From contig JACMLJ010000065.1 of assembly GCA_014379625.1 (NCBI GenBank), positions 62,001 to 126,000 on the forward strand: a stretch of DNA of 64,000 nucleotides. Reading direction: 5' to 3'. Origin of the DNA: Ferruginibacter sp. Lineage in GTDB: Bacteria; Bacteroidota; Bacteroidia; Chitinophagales; Chitinophagaceae. Both the position numbers and the translations under genes were made by a program. Below the pieces are notes generated by a model, which was not told the DNA's origin, searched no databases, and was given only the letters and a program-made list of their open reading frames with translations. Positions 19,553 to 30,169 of this stretch are shown in pieces (the stretch's first letter is position 1; each line of letters starts with the position of its first letter).

Positions 19553-21052
19553 TCAACTTAATACCGGTTCATCATGAATAAATTTAATCGCCTTAACCAT
19601 ATCATCATGCAGTATCCTGTCTGCTTCATTAAAACTTATCTCCTTTCTAAACGCTTCTACAATCGCTTCTAACTGTGGTGAACTTTGCAGCGGACGCCTG
19701 AACTCTAATGCCTGTACCGCAGTCAGCAACTCGATGGCCAGAACTTTTTCAACATTGTCAATTACCCGCTTGCATTTGGTGGCAGCGTTGGCGCCCATAC
19801 TTACATGATCTTCCTGGTTATTGCTGGACGAAATAGAATCAACACTTGCAGGGCTACACAACTGCTTGTTCTCACTTACGATACCAGCGGCAGTATATTG
19901 CGGTATCATAAAACCCGAATGAAGGCCGGACTGCTTTACTAAAAACATGGGCAGGTTATGCTGGCCGCTGATCAGTTGGTAGGTCCTTCGTTCCGAAATA
20001 TTAGCTAGTTCACTCATAGCGATCGCTAAAAAATCGAGTACTAACGCCAACGGCTGCCCGTGAAAATTTCCGCCGCTTAAAACCAGGTCATCATCCGGAA
20101 ATATATTGGGATTGTCGGTCACCGAATTGATCTCTTTTATAAAAACACTGAGCACATAATCGAAGGTATCCTTTGTAGCGCCATGCACCTGCGGTATACA
20201 CCTGAAGGAATAAGGATCCTGTATCTGCTGTTTTTTTTGCCCCGCTATCTGGCTGTCTTTTAATAATTCCCTTAACCTTGCGGCGGTATCCACCTGCCCC
20301 TTGTGCGCCCGGATGGAATGTATCTTTTCATGAAAGGGTTCAGCGATACAATCAAAGGCATCAAATGATATGGCGGCAATTATATCCGCCCATTTTAACA
20401 GGCGATCGGCCTGTATCAAATTATGCAATCCATACGCACTCATAAACTGTGTGCCATTGATCAGTGCAAGCCCCTCTTTGCTTTGCAATGGTATAGGTTG
20501 CCAGCCAAACTTTTGCATGGCTTCCAAAGCAGGCATTTTTTTTCCGGCATGAAACACTTTGCCCAAACCAATAAGGGGCAAGCTTAAATGGCTGAGTGGC
20601 GCCAGGTCGCCGGACGCCCCGAGTGAACCCTGTGTGTAGATAACGGGGAATACGTCATTGTTGTACATATCCATCAACCGCCTTACGGTATCTATCTGCA
20701 CACCGGAATTGCCATAGCTCAATGATTTTATTTTCAGCATCACCATCAGTTTAACAATGTCTTTGGGTACTTCCTCCCCCAATCCGCAGGCATGCGACTT
20801 TATTAAATTAGTTTGCAGTTCTTCTAATTGTGCCGCGCCAATTTTTACATTTTGCAGGTAGCCGAAACCGGTATTGATACCATAAAATATTGCTGAGCCG
20901 CTGTTCAATTTATTATCGAGGTAAGTGCGGCAGGCGGTGATCCTGAAATGGGCATCAAAAGTAATTGACACCAATTGATCGTAAGCGAGCAGGTTCTTCA
21001 CCTGTTGAAAATTGGTAGGGGCTTTATCTAATGGCAAATAATTATAACTCAT
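19553..21052 (-). CDS. hutH: histidine ammonia-lyase
   Basis: 499 residues. The Ala146-Ser147-Gly148 triplet in GSLGASGDLAPLSH forms the MIO electrophile. NGTQFMSAYGLHN and SSNNQEDHVSMGANAA are further family motifs. The enzyme deaminates L-histidine to urocanate, the first step of histidine degradation. The family also contains tyrosine and phenylalanine ammonia-lyases, but the neighbouring hutU supports histidine. Probably the first gene of a hutH-hutU unit. Confidence 0.95.
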   Translation of the reverse strand: MSYNYLPLDKAPTNFQQVKNLLAYDQLVSITFDAHFRITACRTYLDNKLNSGSAIFYGINTGFGYLQNVKIGAAQLEELQTNLIKSHACGLGEEVPKDIVKLMVMLKIKSLSYGNSGVQIDTVRRLMDMYNNDVFPVIYTQGSLGASGDLAPLSHLSLPLIGLGKVFHAGKKMPALEAMQKFGWQPIPLQSKEGLALINGTQFMSAYGLHNLIQADRLLKWADIIAAISFDAFDCIAEPFHEKIHSIRAHKGQVDTAARLRELLKDSQIAGQKKQQIQDPYSFRCIPQVHGATKDTFDYVLSVFIKEINSVTDNPNIFPDDDLVLSGGNFHGQPLALVLDFLAIAMSELANISERRTYQLISGQHNLPMFLVKQSGLHSGFMIPQYTAAGIVSENKQLCSPASVDSISSSNNQEDHVSMGANAATKCKRVIDNVEKVLAIELLTAVQALEFRRPLQSSPQLEAIVEAFRKEISFNEADRILHDDMVKAIKFIHDEPVLS

Positions 21053-21804
21053 GTGCGGGCGAGGTCAACTTGAAGAATCATGATAAATAATAACTTGCCC
21101 AAATGTAATCAAAACTTTATTCAATACAGGGTTACTCCGCTTAAATGTTGCACCCTGCAAAACAGTTATAGTTCAAATGAAGAAGGCAGGAATGGCCTGT
21201 TACCGGCAATAAAGATGAAGTAACGAGGTTATTACCCTTTTGCAGGAGGATGAATCATTCTATTTATTCGAAGCAACTATCAATACATGGATACTTATTT
21301 GCATAGAAAAATAAAAAGCTAAAACCTATTTTCCCTGCTTGGGATATGATTTATATTCAGTACTTTGTACGTCCAACTTCTTTTGCCCCTACGCTATATG
21401 TGACTGAGAGATGGCATTGCTTCTAAATAAAAGGAACGATCAAATAACTGAACAGGCCAGCGCCTGGTTTGCAGGATGACACAGGTATTGCCCGGATATT
21501 TCAAACAAGAAGCTCGTGCCCATGATGCTGTTTACACTGCTGCAAAGATAGCAACCAAATTACCGGATATGGATGATGCTCCAATTCTGGAAAACAACCA
21601 AAAGGATAGCTGTTTAAAAACACGAGTGTAGCCTGGGTATAATAAGTTGTGGGCAACAGGTAAAAACAATAATTTAAAAAAATTTATTCATACCAGTAAC
21701 ATCATTAATTTTTAAGGTTTTAAAACAAAGAACCTTTTAATGAGGAAACCAAATAGAAAAATTTAAGAAAGATCATTCAATAGTACCCTGTAAAACAAAT
21801 TCCA
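21053..21804. other. 752-bp region without a convincing gene; possible gene remnants
   Basis: A minus-strand TACATTTG (21100-21107) may be the hutH -7 box. On the plus strand, two short ORFs (21411-21479, and 21476-21631 with 51 codons) overlap in different frames and could be a decayed gene. Neither resembles a family I know. The last 150 bp are AT-rich. Confidence 0.4.
21100..21107 (-). promoter_or_regulatory. putative -7 box (TACATTTG) of hutH
   Basis: Perfect TAnnTTTG on the minus strand, 48 bp before the hutH start. The nearest upstream TTG is only 14 bp away, which is short. Confidence 0.35.
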
Positions 21805-22125
21805 ATGACTCAAACACTAAATCGGTTGCGAAAACTACAAATAACAGATGATGAAGAATTAAAACTTGAGTACTTTTTTTATACCAATACGCAGAACAAA
21901 GCTGCACAACTTGCGGCAGAAATGGAAAAATTACATTATACGGTCAAGCACGGAGTTTCGGCGGGTGACAAAAACCTTTTTATTGTTACCGGCTGGACAA
22001 CCAGAATGAAAATGTCAGACGAAATTGTCAGGAAATGGACCAATAAAATGTGTGAAACCGGTTATATATTTGATTGTGAATTTGATGGCTGGGAAACAAA
22101 TCCCGACCAGGATGATTCGGAATAA
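21805..22125 (+). CDS. RraB-like protein (ribonuclease E regulator family fold)
   Basis: 106 residues. The profile fits the RraB/DUF695-type fold: an acidic N-terminus followed by LKLEYFFYTNTQNKAAQLAA, a second strand LFIVTGWTTRMKMS, a helix with ETGYIFDCEFDGWET, and an acidic tail. In gammaproteobacteria RraB binds the RNase E scaffold and lowers its activity. Whether this applies in Bacteroidota, which lack that scaffold, is open. No linked RNase gene is seen. Family assignment is from motif memory. Confidence 0.65.
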   Translation: MTQTLNRLRKLQITDDEELKLEYFFYTNTQNKAAQLAAEMEKLHYTVKHGVSAGDKNLFIVTGWTTRMKMSDEIVRKWTNKMCETGYIFDCEFDGWETNPDQDDSE

Positions 22126-22180
22126 CATCTTAACCGGAAGCGAATTAATACCAGGTATGTATCATCTTTTTAATGATGAT

Positions 22181-22900
22181 CTATGATGTGAGATCCCTTA
22201 TTACAACGCTTGCGGCAATACATCCAAAAATAGCGGGCATATAAGAAATGGTACCAATGATGGATTTTTTAGGAAATGCTTTGGAACTAACTATTACTTT
22301 ATCCCGGTCAATCGCCTCGGGAGAGAAAACCACTTTTACCCCTGTTTGAATACCCAGTTCATGTAAATATTTTCGTACGTACCTGGCCAATTTGCAATTG
22401 TAGCTTTTTGAAATGTCAGCTACCTGAACCAGTGAGGGATCTGTTTTACCGCCTGCTCCCAAAGCGCTCACGATGGGAATATTATTATCCACGCAGGCTT
22501 TGATGAACCAAACTTTTGGGGTAAGCGTGTCAATGCAATCAACGGCATAATCATAGTTTCCATTTTTTATAATTTCTACCGTTCTGCCTTCCTGCACAAA
22601 TTCATTTAATACCGTTAATTGAATCTGCGGGTTAATATCCCTGATCCTTGCGGCCATCACAACTGCCTTGGAATAGTTTTGGGTACTATGCAATGCGGCC
22701 ACCTGGCGGTTGCAATTACTAAGGTCTACCAAATCCGCATCAGCAATGGTCATTTTTCCTACACCTGCGCGGGCAATCATTTCGGCACAAATGCCGCCTA
22801 CCCCACCAAGTCCTATCACGATCACATTTTTATTCATGAGTCCATTGGTTTTTTCGTCACCCAGCAAAAGCTGTGTCCTGCTCATCCAATAAGGGATCAT
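22181..22900 (-). CDS. tcdA: tRNA threonylcarbamoyladenosine dehydratase TcdA (ThiF family)
   Basis: 239 residues. A ThiF/MoeB/E1-type nucleotide fold with VIGLGGVGGICAEMIARAG, the DADLVDLSNCNRQ motif, and NYDYAVDCIDTLTPK, then SALGAGGKTDPSLVQVADIS. The short length and lack of a Cys-rich zinc site fit TcdA (formerly YgdL/CsdL), which cyclises t6A37 in tRNA. The start could be ATG 22900 or the ATG at residue 6. Confidence 0.92.
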   Translation of the reverse strand: MIPYWMSRTQLLLGDEKTNGLMNKNVIVIGLGGVGGICAEMIARAGVGKMTIADADLVDLSNCNRQVAALHSTQNYSKAVVMAARIRDINPQIQLTVLNEFVQEGRTVEIIKNGNYDYAVDCIDTLTPKVWFIKACVDNNIPIVSALGAGGKTDPSLVQVADISKSYNCKLARYVRKYLHELGIQTGVKVVFSPEAIDRDKVIVSSKAFPKKSIIGTISYMPAIFGCIAASVVIRDLTS

Positions 22901-23041
22901 ACTGTTAATTTAAAAATGAAAAAATTTGTAGATTTGAAAATGATTAAACCTGACCAAACTTCTGAATAACAATTGAATGGTTTGGAAACTATTCAATGTA
23001 ACTTCAGTATTGGCTTTAAATTGCGGCGCAAAAATCATGAT

Positions 23042-24052
23042 ATGCTTTATCAACTCAAAATAATTGTTTTTACCATTATACTTTCTGCTTGTTTTCAATG
23101 CCTGGCCGGACAAACTATTCAACTGCTCAGTTCCGGCGGCAAAACATCCATCCGTGGATTAAGTGTGGTGGATGACCGCATTGTTTGGGTAAGCGGCAGT
23201 AATGGTACTATCGGGAGATCAATTGACAGTGGTAATACATTTAAATGGATGGTTGTAAAAGGTTTTGAGCAAACTGACTTCCGCGATATTGAAGCATTTG
23301 ATGAAACCTCGGCCGTGATTATGGGTATTGCTGCACCGGCCTACATTTTAAGAACCGCAGATGGCGGCGAAAGCTGGAAAGTAGTGTATGAAAATAAAAC
23401 AAGCGGAATGTTTTTGGATGCAATGGAATTCTGGAACCTGCATAGCGGTATTGTAATAGGCGACCCCATAGATGGCAAATTTTTTATTGCCCGTACATTT
23501 GATGGCGGGATGAGTTGGAGAAATATTCCCCCGAAAAATTACCCTGCGGCGGATAGTGGCGAAGCATGTTTTGCAAGCAGTGGCACCAATATAAGAAAAC
23601 TGAATCAGCAGGAAGCGGTATTTGTAAGTGGCGGTTTAAGCGCTAATATATTTATCAGGGATAAAAAAATTTTACTGCCCATCATACAGGGGAAAGAAAC
23701 AACAGGCGCCAATTCCGTTGCAATAAAAAGTAGTAGAATAATGGTGGTGGTGGGTGGCGATTTTGCTAGCAAAGACTCCAATATCAAAAACTGTTATATC
23801 ACGAAAGATGCAGGCAAAAACTGGATTGCTCCATTAACGCCCCCGCATGGATACCGCAGTTGTGTAGAATGGCTGGGCAAAAAAAAATGGATCAGTTGCG
23901 GTTTAAACGGGGTTGACTTCAGTAAAGACGACGGCAATAACTGGAACTGGATCAGCAAAGAAAGTTTTCATGTGTGCCGTATGGCCAAAAAAGGAAAAGC
24001 TGTTTTTTTAGCGGGTGGGGGTGGCAGGATAGGAAAACTAAGTTTTAATTGA
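23042..24052 (+). CDS. YCF48/BNR-type beta-propeller protein, exported
   Basis: 336 residues from the ATG at 23042; the frame is open to 22973, but a signal peptide (MLYQLKIIVFTIILSACFQCLAGQ) starts here. It contains repeated BNR/Asp-box-like units (SIDSGNTFKWM, TADGGESWKVV, TFDGGMSWRNI, TKDAGKNWIAP, SKDDGNNWNWI), five in all, typical of YCF48-like and sialidase-type propellers. In Bacteroidota such proteins are usually annotated oxidoreductase or photosystem II stability factor by similarity only. No catalytic residues are recognised. Likely extracytoplasmic. Confidence 0.8.
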   Translation: MLYQLKIIVFTIILSACFQCLAGQTIQLLSSGGKTSIRGLSVVDDRIVWVSGSNGTIGRSIDSGNTFKWMVVKGFEQTDFRDIEAFDETSAVIMGIAAPAYILRTADGGESWKVVYENKTSGMFLDAMEFWNLHSGIVIGDPIDGKFFIARTFDGGMSWRNIPPKNYPAADSGEACFASSGTNIRKLNQQEAVFVSGGLSANIFIRDKKILLPIIQGKETTGANSVAIKSSRIMVVVGGDFASKDSNIKNCYITKDAGKNWIAPLTPPHGYRSCVEWLGKKKWISCGLNGVDFSKDDGNNWNWISKESFHVCRMAKKGKAVFLAGGGGRIGKLSFN

Positions 24053-24356
24053 TTCATTAATTTAACAATTGAAATGGCCATACCAGACAAACAAACAGCA
24101 TAAAAATATTGGAAAAGTATAAGTAAACTGAACGTACGAATCATATACCTTAATTTTGTTTTTAAAATTATCTTCCAAGATTATTGAGCATACATTTAAA
24201 AAACATTTTTTAATAATTGCCAGAGGATTTATCACCTTCTAATTGGCATGATTTTGGAAAATACAAAAATTAACATTTCTTTAGAATCCATTATTTGCTA
24301 ACCTTTTATGTTTTCAACAAATAAAGGAATTTTCAATAATAATAAAAAAAAACATC
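24053..24356. other. 304-bp AT-rich intergenic region
   Basis: No gene, repeat or strong hairpin seen. It presumably holds the promoter of the coiled-coil gene downstream. Confidence 0.5.
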
Positions 24357-25349
24357 ATGGCATTCGAAAATTTTCCATCGGCTGAAACCAGGCCGCCGGT
24401 ATCGCCTGAACCTAAAAAATCAGACTGGCGTACTTTTTTATCCATTGGCCTTGTGGTAGCCCTGCTGGGTACCTGGGGATATATAATCTGGGATAAAAGT
24501 AAAACCAAAGAAACCTTACAGTTAAAGGATAACGAATATGCCTCGGTAATCACCGAAAAAGACACACTGCAGAGTTTATTGGATGAGGCAACCTTACGTT
24601 ACGACCTTTTAAAAACTACCAACGCAAAAAAAGACAGCACTATAACCACTAAAGACAGGGAGATAGCGGAAAAGCGTTCACGAATTCAAAGCCTGTTATC
24701 AAAAACCAATGCCACCCAGGCTGAACTGGCAGAAGCCAAACGACTGATCGCTTCTCTTAATACAGATATACTGGACTATAAGGCACAAGTTGAGTTGCTA
24801 AGGGGCCAAAACGTGCAACTTACGCAGGAAAAAGAAGCCGTGACGCAGGAGAAAATTAAAGTAGAAAAAAATCTTGATTCAGTCAATACTGTTATCAAAG
24901 AAAAAGAAAGCCTCATTGATGTAGGTTCTACATTGCATGCCTCTAATTTTAATATTGCCGGTGTGAATGAAAGAAAAAGCGGTAAAGAAAAACAAACCAC
25001 TACGGCTAAAAAAGTAGATAAACTTCGTATTACGTTTGACCTGGATGAAAACCGTATTGCTTCATCGGGCCCCAAAGAACTTTATGTATCTATTACGGCC
25101 CCCGATGGAAGTCCGGTAGCGGTAGAAGCGCTGGGCTCAGGAAAGTTTACCACCCGGGAAGGAGAGGATAAATTCTTTACGCATAAGGTAGAAATAAACT
25201 ATACCCAGGGCCAGAAACAAACAGTAAGTTTTGACTGGAAACAAAATGCAAATTTTGCTACCGGCAATTATAAAATAGAAGTATTTCATAACGGATTCAA
25301 AATTGGCGAAGGGTTACGCAATTTTAAGAAGGGCGGGTTATTCGGTTAA
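24357..25349 (+). CDS. membrane-anchored coiled-coil protein with C-terminal beta domain
   Basis: 330 residues. A short cytoplasmic Pro-rich N-terminus is followed by one membrane helix (about residues 27-45, FLSIGLVVALLGTWGYIIW) and a long coiled coil (about 50-195, with many E/K heptads and KDREIAEKRSRIQSLL). The remainder (about 215-330) is an Ig-like beta domain (KLRITFDLDENRIASSGPKE ... GNYKIEVFHNGFKIGEG). No named family is recognised. By topology the coiled coil and the beta domain lie in the periplasm. Probably a cell-envelope structural or scaffold protein. Confidence 0.75.
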   Translation: MAFENFPSAETRPPVSPEPKKSDWRTFLSIGLVVALLGTWGYIIWDKSKTKETLQLKDNEYASVITEKDTLQSLLDEATLRYDLLKTTNAKKDSTITTKDREIAEKRSRIQSLLSKTNATQAELAEAKRLIASLNTDILDYKAQVELLRGQNVQLTQEKEAVTQEKIKVEKNLDSVNTVIKEKESLIDVGSTLHASNFNIAGVNERKSGKEKQTTTAKKVDKLRITFDLDENRIASSGPKELYVSITAPDGSPVAVEALGSGKFTTREGEDKFFTHKVEINYTQGQKQTVSFDWKQNANFATGNYKIEVFHNGFKIGEGLRNFKKGGLFG

Positions 25350-25463
25350 GTACCACCACTCCCGGGGACCGAGAGCCTGATGTATTAGACTCGCCGGTAT
25401 TTTTTCCGTTAGTGTCTGTAATGCTAACAAGGTATTCGAAGCATCCCCTTTGGCGGGCCGGGG

Positions 25464-28400
25464 TTATAATATAGCCCGTATACTTGCCCGGCCAATATGA
25501 ACCGTGCGGGCGGTGCCGGGCTTACGACCATCATACTGTATAGTCATTTCAATATTGCCCGCCAGCCGTTTTGTGTATTCGAGTGTCCATAAATAATTAT
25601 TGCCGGGCAGTAATCCATCTAACAGGATATAACCTACGGTAGAGTTAGGAGAGCCCCCTGTGGCATAGTTAAACTTAATCGCATTATAAGAAAACCTTGC
25701 GTTAATTGTACTGCTTGAAAGTACATTGTATTTGATCTCCGTGCTGATCATATTATTAACCGATTTTTCAAGAAAACCGATGGTGTTTTTTTTCTCATTG
25801 AAATTATAAGCTACAGTAACCCTGATATTTGTGCCGTTAATATAACTTAGGGAAGGTTCCGCTATTTTTTGTTGTACGAGATAATTCCTGTTATCAAACT
25901 TGGGTGTACCTAACTCATTGATTATTGAACGCAGGGTAAGATTGGTGGTAAACCGCCTGTTCAGGTTCCATCTTGCTTTAAATATAAGGTTACGAACTTT
26001 CCTGCTTTCCACGCCATAGGTCATTAACGACTTCCCGTTGGTAAGTCCGTGCGTAATATCCATTCCCCAACTGGTACTCGTTCGATTGAAAAAAATTGTA
26101 TTGGTCAGAAATGAATTTAAAGTAAGCAGCGTTGTATCTACCAATTGCTGGCCAAAGGGGTTGAACTGGAATTTTCCGGTGGCCAGGTCTTTTTTGAGTA
26201 TTTGTAATGATGAAGAGGTACTTGACCTGCCTATTATTTTCCTGAACCCTTTTGCAGCGCTGACATTGATCACCACTCCCGGATTAAGATCAACACTATA
26301 ATTGAACTGTACATAATTGGCTTTTACAAACTGGTTGGTGGGTGTATTAACCCTAATGAATTTTCTCTGGTCGGTAAAAACTGCAATCTCAAATTCATTC
26401 AGTTCCTTGATGCCGTTGCTATCGTAATCGTTCCAGGTGTACTCTCCCTGGCCGGCCGGTACTTCTACAAAGGTAAATTCCCTTTTCTGCTCCTGGCCCG
26501 CTCCTACTTCGTATAATACATTGCCGGTAACAAGCCCCTTCCATTCGTTTAAGAAATATTCAGCCCGCCCCAGCAGGCTTTCATCAGCTTTTTGCCGGCT
26601 TAGCTGCGCATTAAAAACCTGTAACTTACGGTAAGTGACATTCAGCTTAAGCTGGTGGTTTTCATTCTTTAACAGTTCGGTAAAAAACCCATAATTATCA
26701 CTCCGGTCTGCTTTTATAAGGTTTTTGCCCATCGGGTAATGATCATTCCGGGTAAAATAATTAACTCCCCATTTATTCAATTTTGATTCGTCAGATTTAA
26801 TGTATGCCTGCCATACATTAAAAGCAAAACTAAAGGGGGTCAGTGTATCGGTTGATTTATTTTGCTGCCGGTTATGTTCACCCAAATAGCTTAACCCCAC
26901 CTGGACATTGCGGTACCTGGGGAGCAGCTTACTAACATCAATGGCTGGCCGCAGATAACTACCGTTTTGAGATGGGGTATTATTGGTAGTTACACTTACC
27001 GTATTAGTGATCTTGAACCCCTTCACATGGGTGTAAAAATCGAGCTGGTGCCGAAAGCCATTGAATTTATCACTCCGGTTATAATTAACCAGTTCATATT
27101 TTAAACGGTTACCCGCTTTGTCATTAAGCCTAACCCCAAGATTGGTTAAATGCTGGTCGGCAGGACCAATGTCAAAAGGGAGACTCCAGTCCCTGTTGAA
27201 TTCTATATTTCTCAAACGCTCCAATGGCCTGAAACGGCTTTGCACATATTCGTATCCCGCATTGGTTTGTAACTGCAATGATTTTTTAAAGAGCCGGATT
27301 GCTTTACCCTCGTTTATAAATTGAAGTTTTGCGGCCACGGCATTATCATTGGATTTGTCTTTCGCCGAAAAAAGGTTCACATCATATGTGCTTGATGCGA
27401 ATTCTGCTTTTATCTTCGTCTTTTCGTTTAAAATATATTCTGCTCCTACAGTAACTACCCGCTGCTTTTTGGGTGTCACTAATAAAATTACCGGTTGCCA
27501 GTCTCCCTGCCTGCTGTTACTGGCATCCGGCTGCACCCATTTAAAAACCTTGCCATTGGTTGCATTAAACAATTGAACGTAATTTCCTTTACCGGGTCCC
27601 AGGTAAGAGAAGGCGACGGTATACAAGGTATCCAACGGGTTATCTGAAAATACAAAAATAGAGTCCCGCTGGTTAACATTAAACAAAACGAGCGCCTTTT
27701 TATAGAGTATTTTGCCGGTTGAAAAAGTATCCCTGGTGGCTTCCACATAAAAAGCGGTATCAATGCCATCTCCCACATCCGCCAAAAATTTTTTCTGATT
27801 GATATCCAGCGTTTGGTTAATGGATGAATTTTTTGCGTCCTGGTTTGAAAAAGCCGCGACACTGACGAGCAGTTTATTATTAAAATTTATTTCATTGTTT
27901 ACATAGATATTTGAATTCAGAAAATTGCGGTCTGCGTACTCAAATTCTACCTGTATCCGTTTGTCTTTGGTAATCATTCGTTTTGGGGTAAACGTTAGTT
28001 CCGCAGTATTGTAATTGATCACATAATCCTGGTCTTCGCCCCGCTGCAGCAATTCGCCATCCATAAAAACCCTTTCAGTACCGGCCAAAATTGTAAAAAA
28101 TAATTCATTGTTGGCGCCCTGCAAACGGTATGGTCCCTGGTTGCCCTCCTGCGGAATTAAAATATTCCGGTTAAATTTACCCTTGGCTACCGATCCGCTC
28201 AACAATAAAGAGTTACTGATCTTCTTACCGATCTTGTTATCAGTAATAAATGAAACGCCCTGTAAACGCTTGTAAAAATTGAGAAAATAATTTTTACTCT
28301 GGCGAATATCAATATCACCGAAATTAATTTGCCAGCCACGCTTTTTAACCTGTAAAAATACCCTGTCAAAATCGCGCAGGTCCTGTGTATTCCCATCGGG

Positions 28401-28958
28401 CTGAATCGGGATATTATTGTCTGTGACGGCGGCGGTTAATTCAAGGCTATCGCCGATAAAGCCATTCAGTTGCAGGTTGAGGTTAGAGTTCAATACGGCA
28501 TCCTGGCTGTTGCCAAAAGAAATGCCCCTTCCAAAACTACCATTGTAATTGATATCGCCAAAATCGAACAAGGCGTTGGTTTGCTTCCGGTTGTTCCTGT
28601 AAACAAATGGCTTTTCCAGGATAAAATTATCGCGGATGCTATCAAAATTAAAACGGCGGGCCACTGCATTTAATTTATATCGAAATACCCGGTAACTGAT
28701 TTGTACACTGTCGAAAACCGGTTGATTGATCCATACCAATGAAGCATTTATTTCATCGAGATGGTACTGTGAGGGTGCTACATTTAATATATTAACTGTC
28801 CCAGGTACCAGGCTTAGGGTATCTATTTTTTGGATACCATTGATCACCCGTATATACTTTGTGCGAAGGTTGGAAAGCGCCGATGGATTTATTTGTGCCA
28901 TTGATGATTGCACAATACACAGCAAAATCGGCACTAAATATATCCTTAGCGGTTTCAA
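25464..28958 (-). CDS. very large outer-membrane beta-barrel protein (SprA-like segment)
   Basis: 1164 residues with a signal peptide ([22 protein letters not shown]). The body is rich in alternating aromatic/polar strands and ends in a strand-like [11 protein letters not shown], as expected of an outer-membrane barrel. Around residues 290-350 is a block found in Bacteroidota surface barrels of the SprA kind: [58 protein letters not shown]. It is about half the length of true SprA (T9SS translocon, about 2400 residues), and I see no plug domain. Function unknown; exported barrel is well supported. Confidence 0.75.
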   Translation of the reverse strand: MKPLRIYLVPILLCIVQSSMAQINPSALSNLRTKYIRVINGIQKIDTLSLVPGTVNILNVAPSQYHLDEINASLVWINQPVFDSVQISYRVFRYKLNAVARRFNFDSIRDNFILEKPFVYRNNRKQTNALFDFGDINYNGSFGRGISFGNSQDAVLNSNLNLQLNGFIGDSLELTAAVTDNNIPIQPDGNTQDLRDFDRVFLQVKKRGWQINFGDIDIRQSKNYFLNFYKRLQGVSFITDNKIGKKISNSLLLSGSVAKGKFNRNILIPQEGNQGPYRLQGANNELFFTILAGTERVFMDGELLQRGEDQDYVINYNTAELTFTPKRMITKDKRIQVEFEYADRNFLNSNIYVNNEINFNNKLLVSVAAFSNQDAKNSSINQTLDINQKKFLADVGDGIDTAFYVEATRDTFSTGKILYKKALVLFNVNQRDSIFVFSDNPLDTLYTVAFSYLGPGKGNYVQLFNATNGKVFKWVQPDASNSRQGDWQPVILLVTPKKQRVVTVGAEYILNEKTKIKAEFASSTYDVNLFSAKDKSNDNAVAAKLQFINEGKAIRLFKKSLQLQTNAGYEYVQSRFRPLERLRNIEFNRDWSLPFDIGPADQHLTNLGVRLNDKAGNRLKYELVNYNRSDKFNGFRHQLDFYTHVKGFKITNTVSVTTNNTPSQNGSYLRPAIDVSKLLPRYRNVQVGLSYLGEHNRQQNKSTDTLTPFSFAFNVWQAYIKSDESKLNKWGVNYFTRNDHYPMGKNLIKADRSDNYGFFTELLKNENHQLKLNVTYRKLQVFNAQLSRQKADESLLGRAEYFLNEWKGLVTGNVLYEVGAGQEQKREFTFVEVPAGQGEYTWNDYDSNGIKELNEFEIAVFTDQRKFIRVNTPTNQFVKANYVQFNYSVDLNPGVVINVSAAKGFRKIIGRSSTSSSLQILKKDLATGKFQFNPFGQQLVDTTLLTLNSFLTNTIFFNRTSTSWGMDITHGLTNGKSLMTYGVESRKVRNLIFKARWNLNRRFTTNLTLRSIINELGTPKFDNRNYLVQQKIAEPSLSYINGTNIRVTVAYNFNEKKNTIGFLEKSVNNMISTEIKYNVLSSSTINARFSYNAIKFNYATGGSPNSTVGYILLDGLLPGNNYLWTLEYTKRLAGNIEMTIQYDGRKPGTARTVHIGRASIRAIL

Positions 28959-29372
28959 ATCAGTCTTTTATAAAAAATGAATAAAGTCCGGAACCCATTA
29001 GCCTGCACCACGGATGCACGAAATTACGCACATGTTCATTCATTATTTTGGTTCCGGCAATTTAAGCCCGGGCGGCCTGCTGTATCACTGAATGCCTTAG
29101 CAAACATCCCGTCACCGCGGATCATGTACTTAGCACCTGGAGCGGCCTTTTCAGCCGGAGAATAGAAACTGTATTTACTCTTCCCGTGACCGCCTATCAG
29201 TATTTAAAATATAAGACCTCCGTGCACCGGTTTTAGCTGCAATGAAAAATCACCCGGGTTCGTAAAGCCATCCAACATTTAAAGGGCCGGACACCTTGAA
29301 AGATCCGGTTAGCCCCAAACAAAAAACCCTCCGGCAAGGAAGGTTTTTTGTAATCTATTTTTAAATTAAAGT
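28959..29372. other. 414-bp intergenic region between barrel gene and sdhB
   Basis: No gene recognised. It contains a 5-bp hairpin CCGGA/TCCGG (29287-29308) and the sdh terminator at 29321-29349. Confidence 0.5.
29321..29349 (-). terminator. terminator of the sdh operon
   Basis: Long inverted repeat AAAAAACCCTCC / GGAAGGTTTTTT with one mismatch, loop GGCAA. The A/T arms give a T-run on the minus strand, directly after sdhB; it could work in both directions. Confidence 0.8.
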
Positions 29373-30122
29373 CTATGCTTCCGAACTTAATCCGGCGCTT
29401 AAATATTCCCTGTTCATCCTGGCAATATTAGCTACCGAAATACCTTTGGGACACTCCGCCTCGCAGGCATAGGTATTTGAGCAGTTACCAAAACTTTCTT
29501 TATCCATCTGTGCAACCATATTTAACACCCTTGATTCTCTTTCGGGCGCCCCCTGCGGTAATAAAGCCAACTGAGAAACTTTTGCACTTACAAACAACAT
29601 CGCGCTGCTGTTTACACATGCAGCTACACATGCTCCGCAACCGATACAGGATGCAGCCATAAATGAATTATCCGCATCTTTTTTATCAATGGGCAGCGAG
29701 TTGGCGTCGATGGCATTGCCCGTGTTTACCGAAATAAACCCCCCGGCCTGTATCACCCGGTCAAAGGCGCTACGGTCTACTATCAAATCCTTTATTACCG
29801 GAAAAGCCTTACTGCGCCATGGTTCTACTACAATGGTATCACCATCATTAAATGCACGCATGTGTAACTGGCAGGTAGTATTTTTTGTCCAAGGCCCATG
29901 GGCCCTTCCATTTATATGCATACTGCACTGGCCACAAATTCCTTCGCGGCAATCATGATCAAATGCTATCGGGTCATCTCCTGCTACAATCAACTGTTCG
30001 TTTAGCACATCAAACATTTCCAAAAACGACATTTCTGAGGAAATATCCTTTACCTGGTAAGATTCGAGGGTACCCGCCGCCTGGTTATTTTTTTGACGCC
30101 ATACTTTTAACGTCAGGTTCAT
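29373..30122 (-). CDS. sdhB: succinate dehydrogenase/fumarate reductase iron-sulfur subunit
   Basis: 249 residues from [13 protein letters not shown]; five more codons upstream (30137) are possible. Plant-type [2Fe-2S] site CREGICGQC plus a later Cys, then [4Fe-4S]/[3Fe-4S] sites [13 protein letters not shown] and CEAECPKG. It passes electrons from SdhA to the membrane cytochrome SdhC. Last gene of the sdhC-sdhA-glycosyltransferase-sdhB run, followed by a terminator. Confidence 0.96.
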   Translation of the reverse strand: MNLTLKVWRQKNNQAAGTLESYQVKDISSEMSFLEMFDVLNEQLIVAGDDPIAFDHDCREGICGQCSMHINGRAHGPWTKNTTCQLHMRAFNDGDTIVVEPWRSKAFPVIKDLIVDRSAFDRVIQAGGFISVNTGNAIDANSLPIDKKDADNSFMAASCIGCGACVAACVNSSAMLFVSAKVSQLALLPQGAPERESRVLNMVAQMDKESFGNCSNTYACEAECPKGISVANIARMNREYLSAGLSSEA

Positions 30123-30169
30123 GTTGTAATGTTCCATATTAAATTGATCTATGTTTGACCTATGTGAAA

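Noticed and set aside
28977-29165. 62-residue plus-strand ORF between the barrel gene and sdhB
   Set aside because: No homology features, no start context and odd composition; treated as intergenic.
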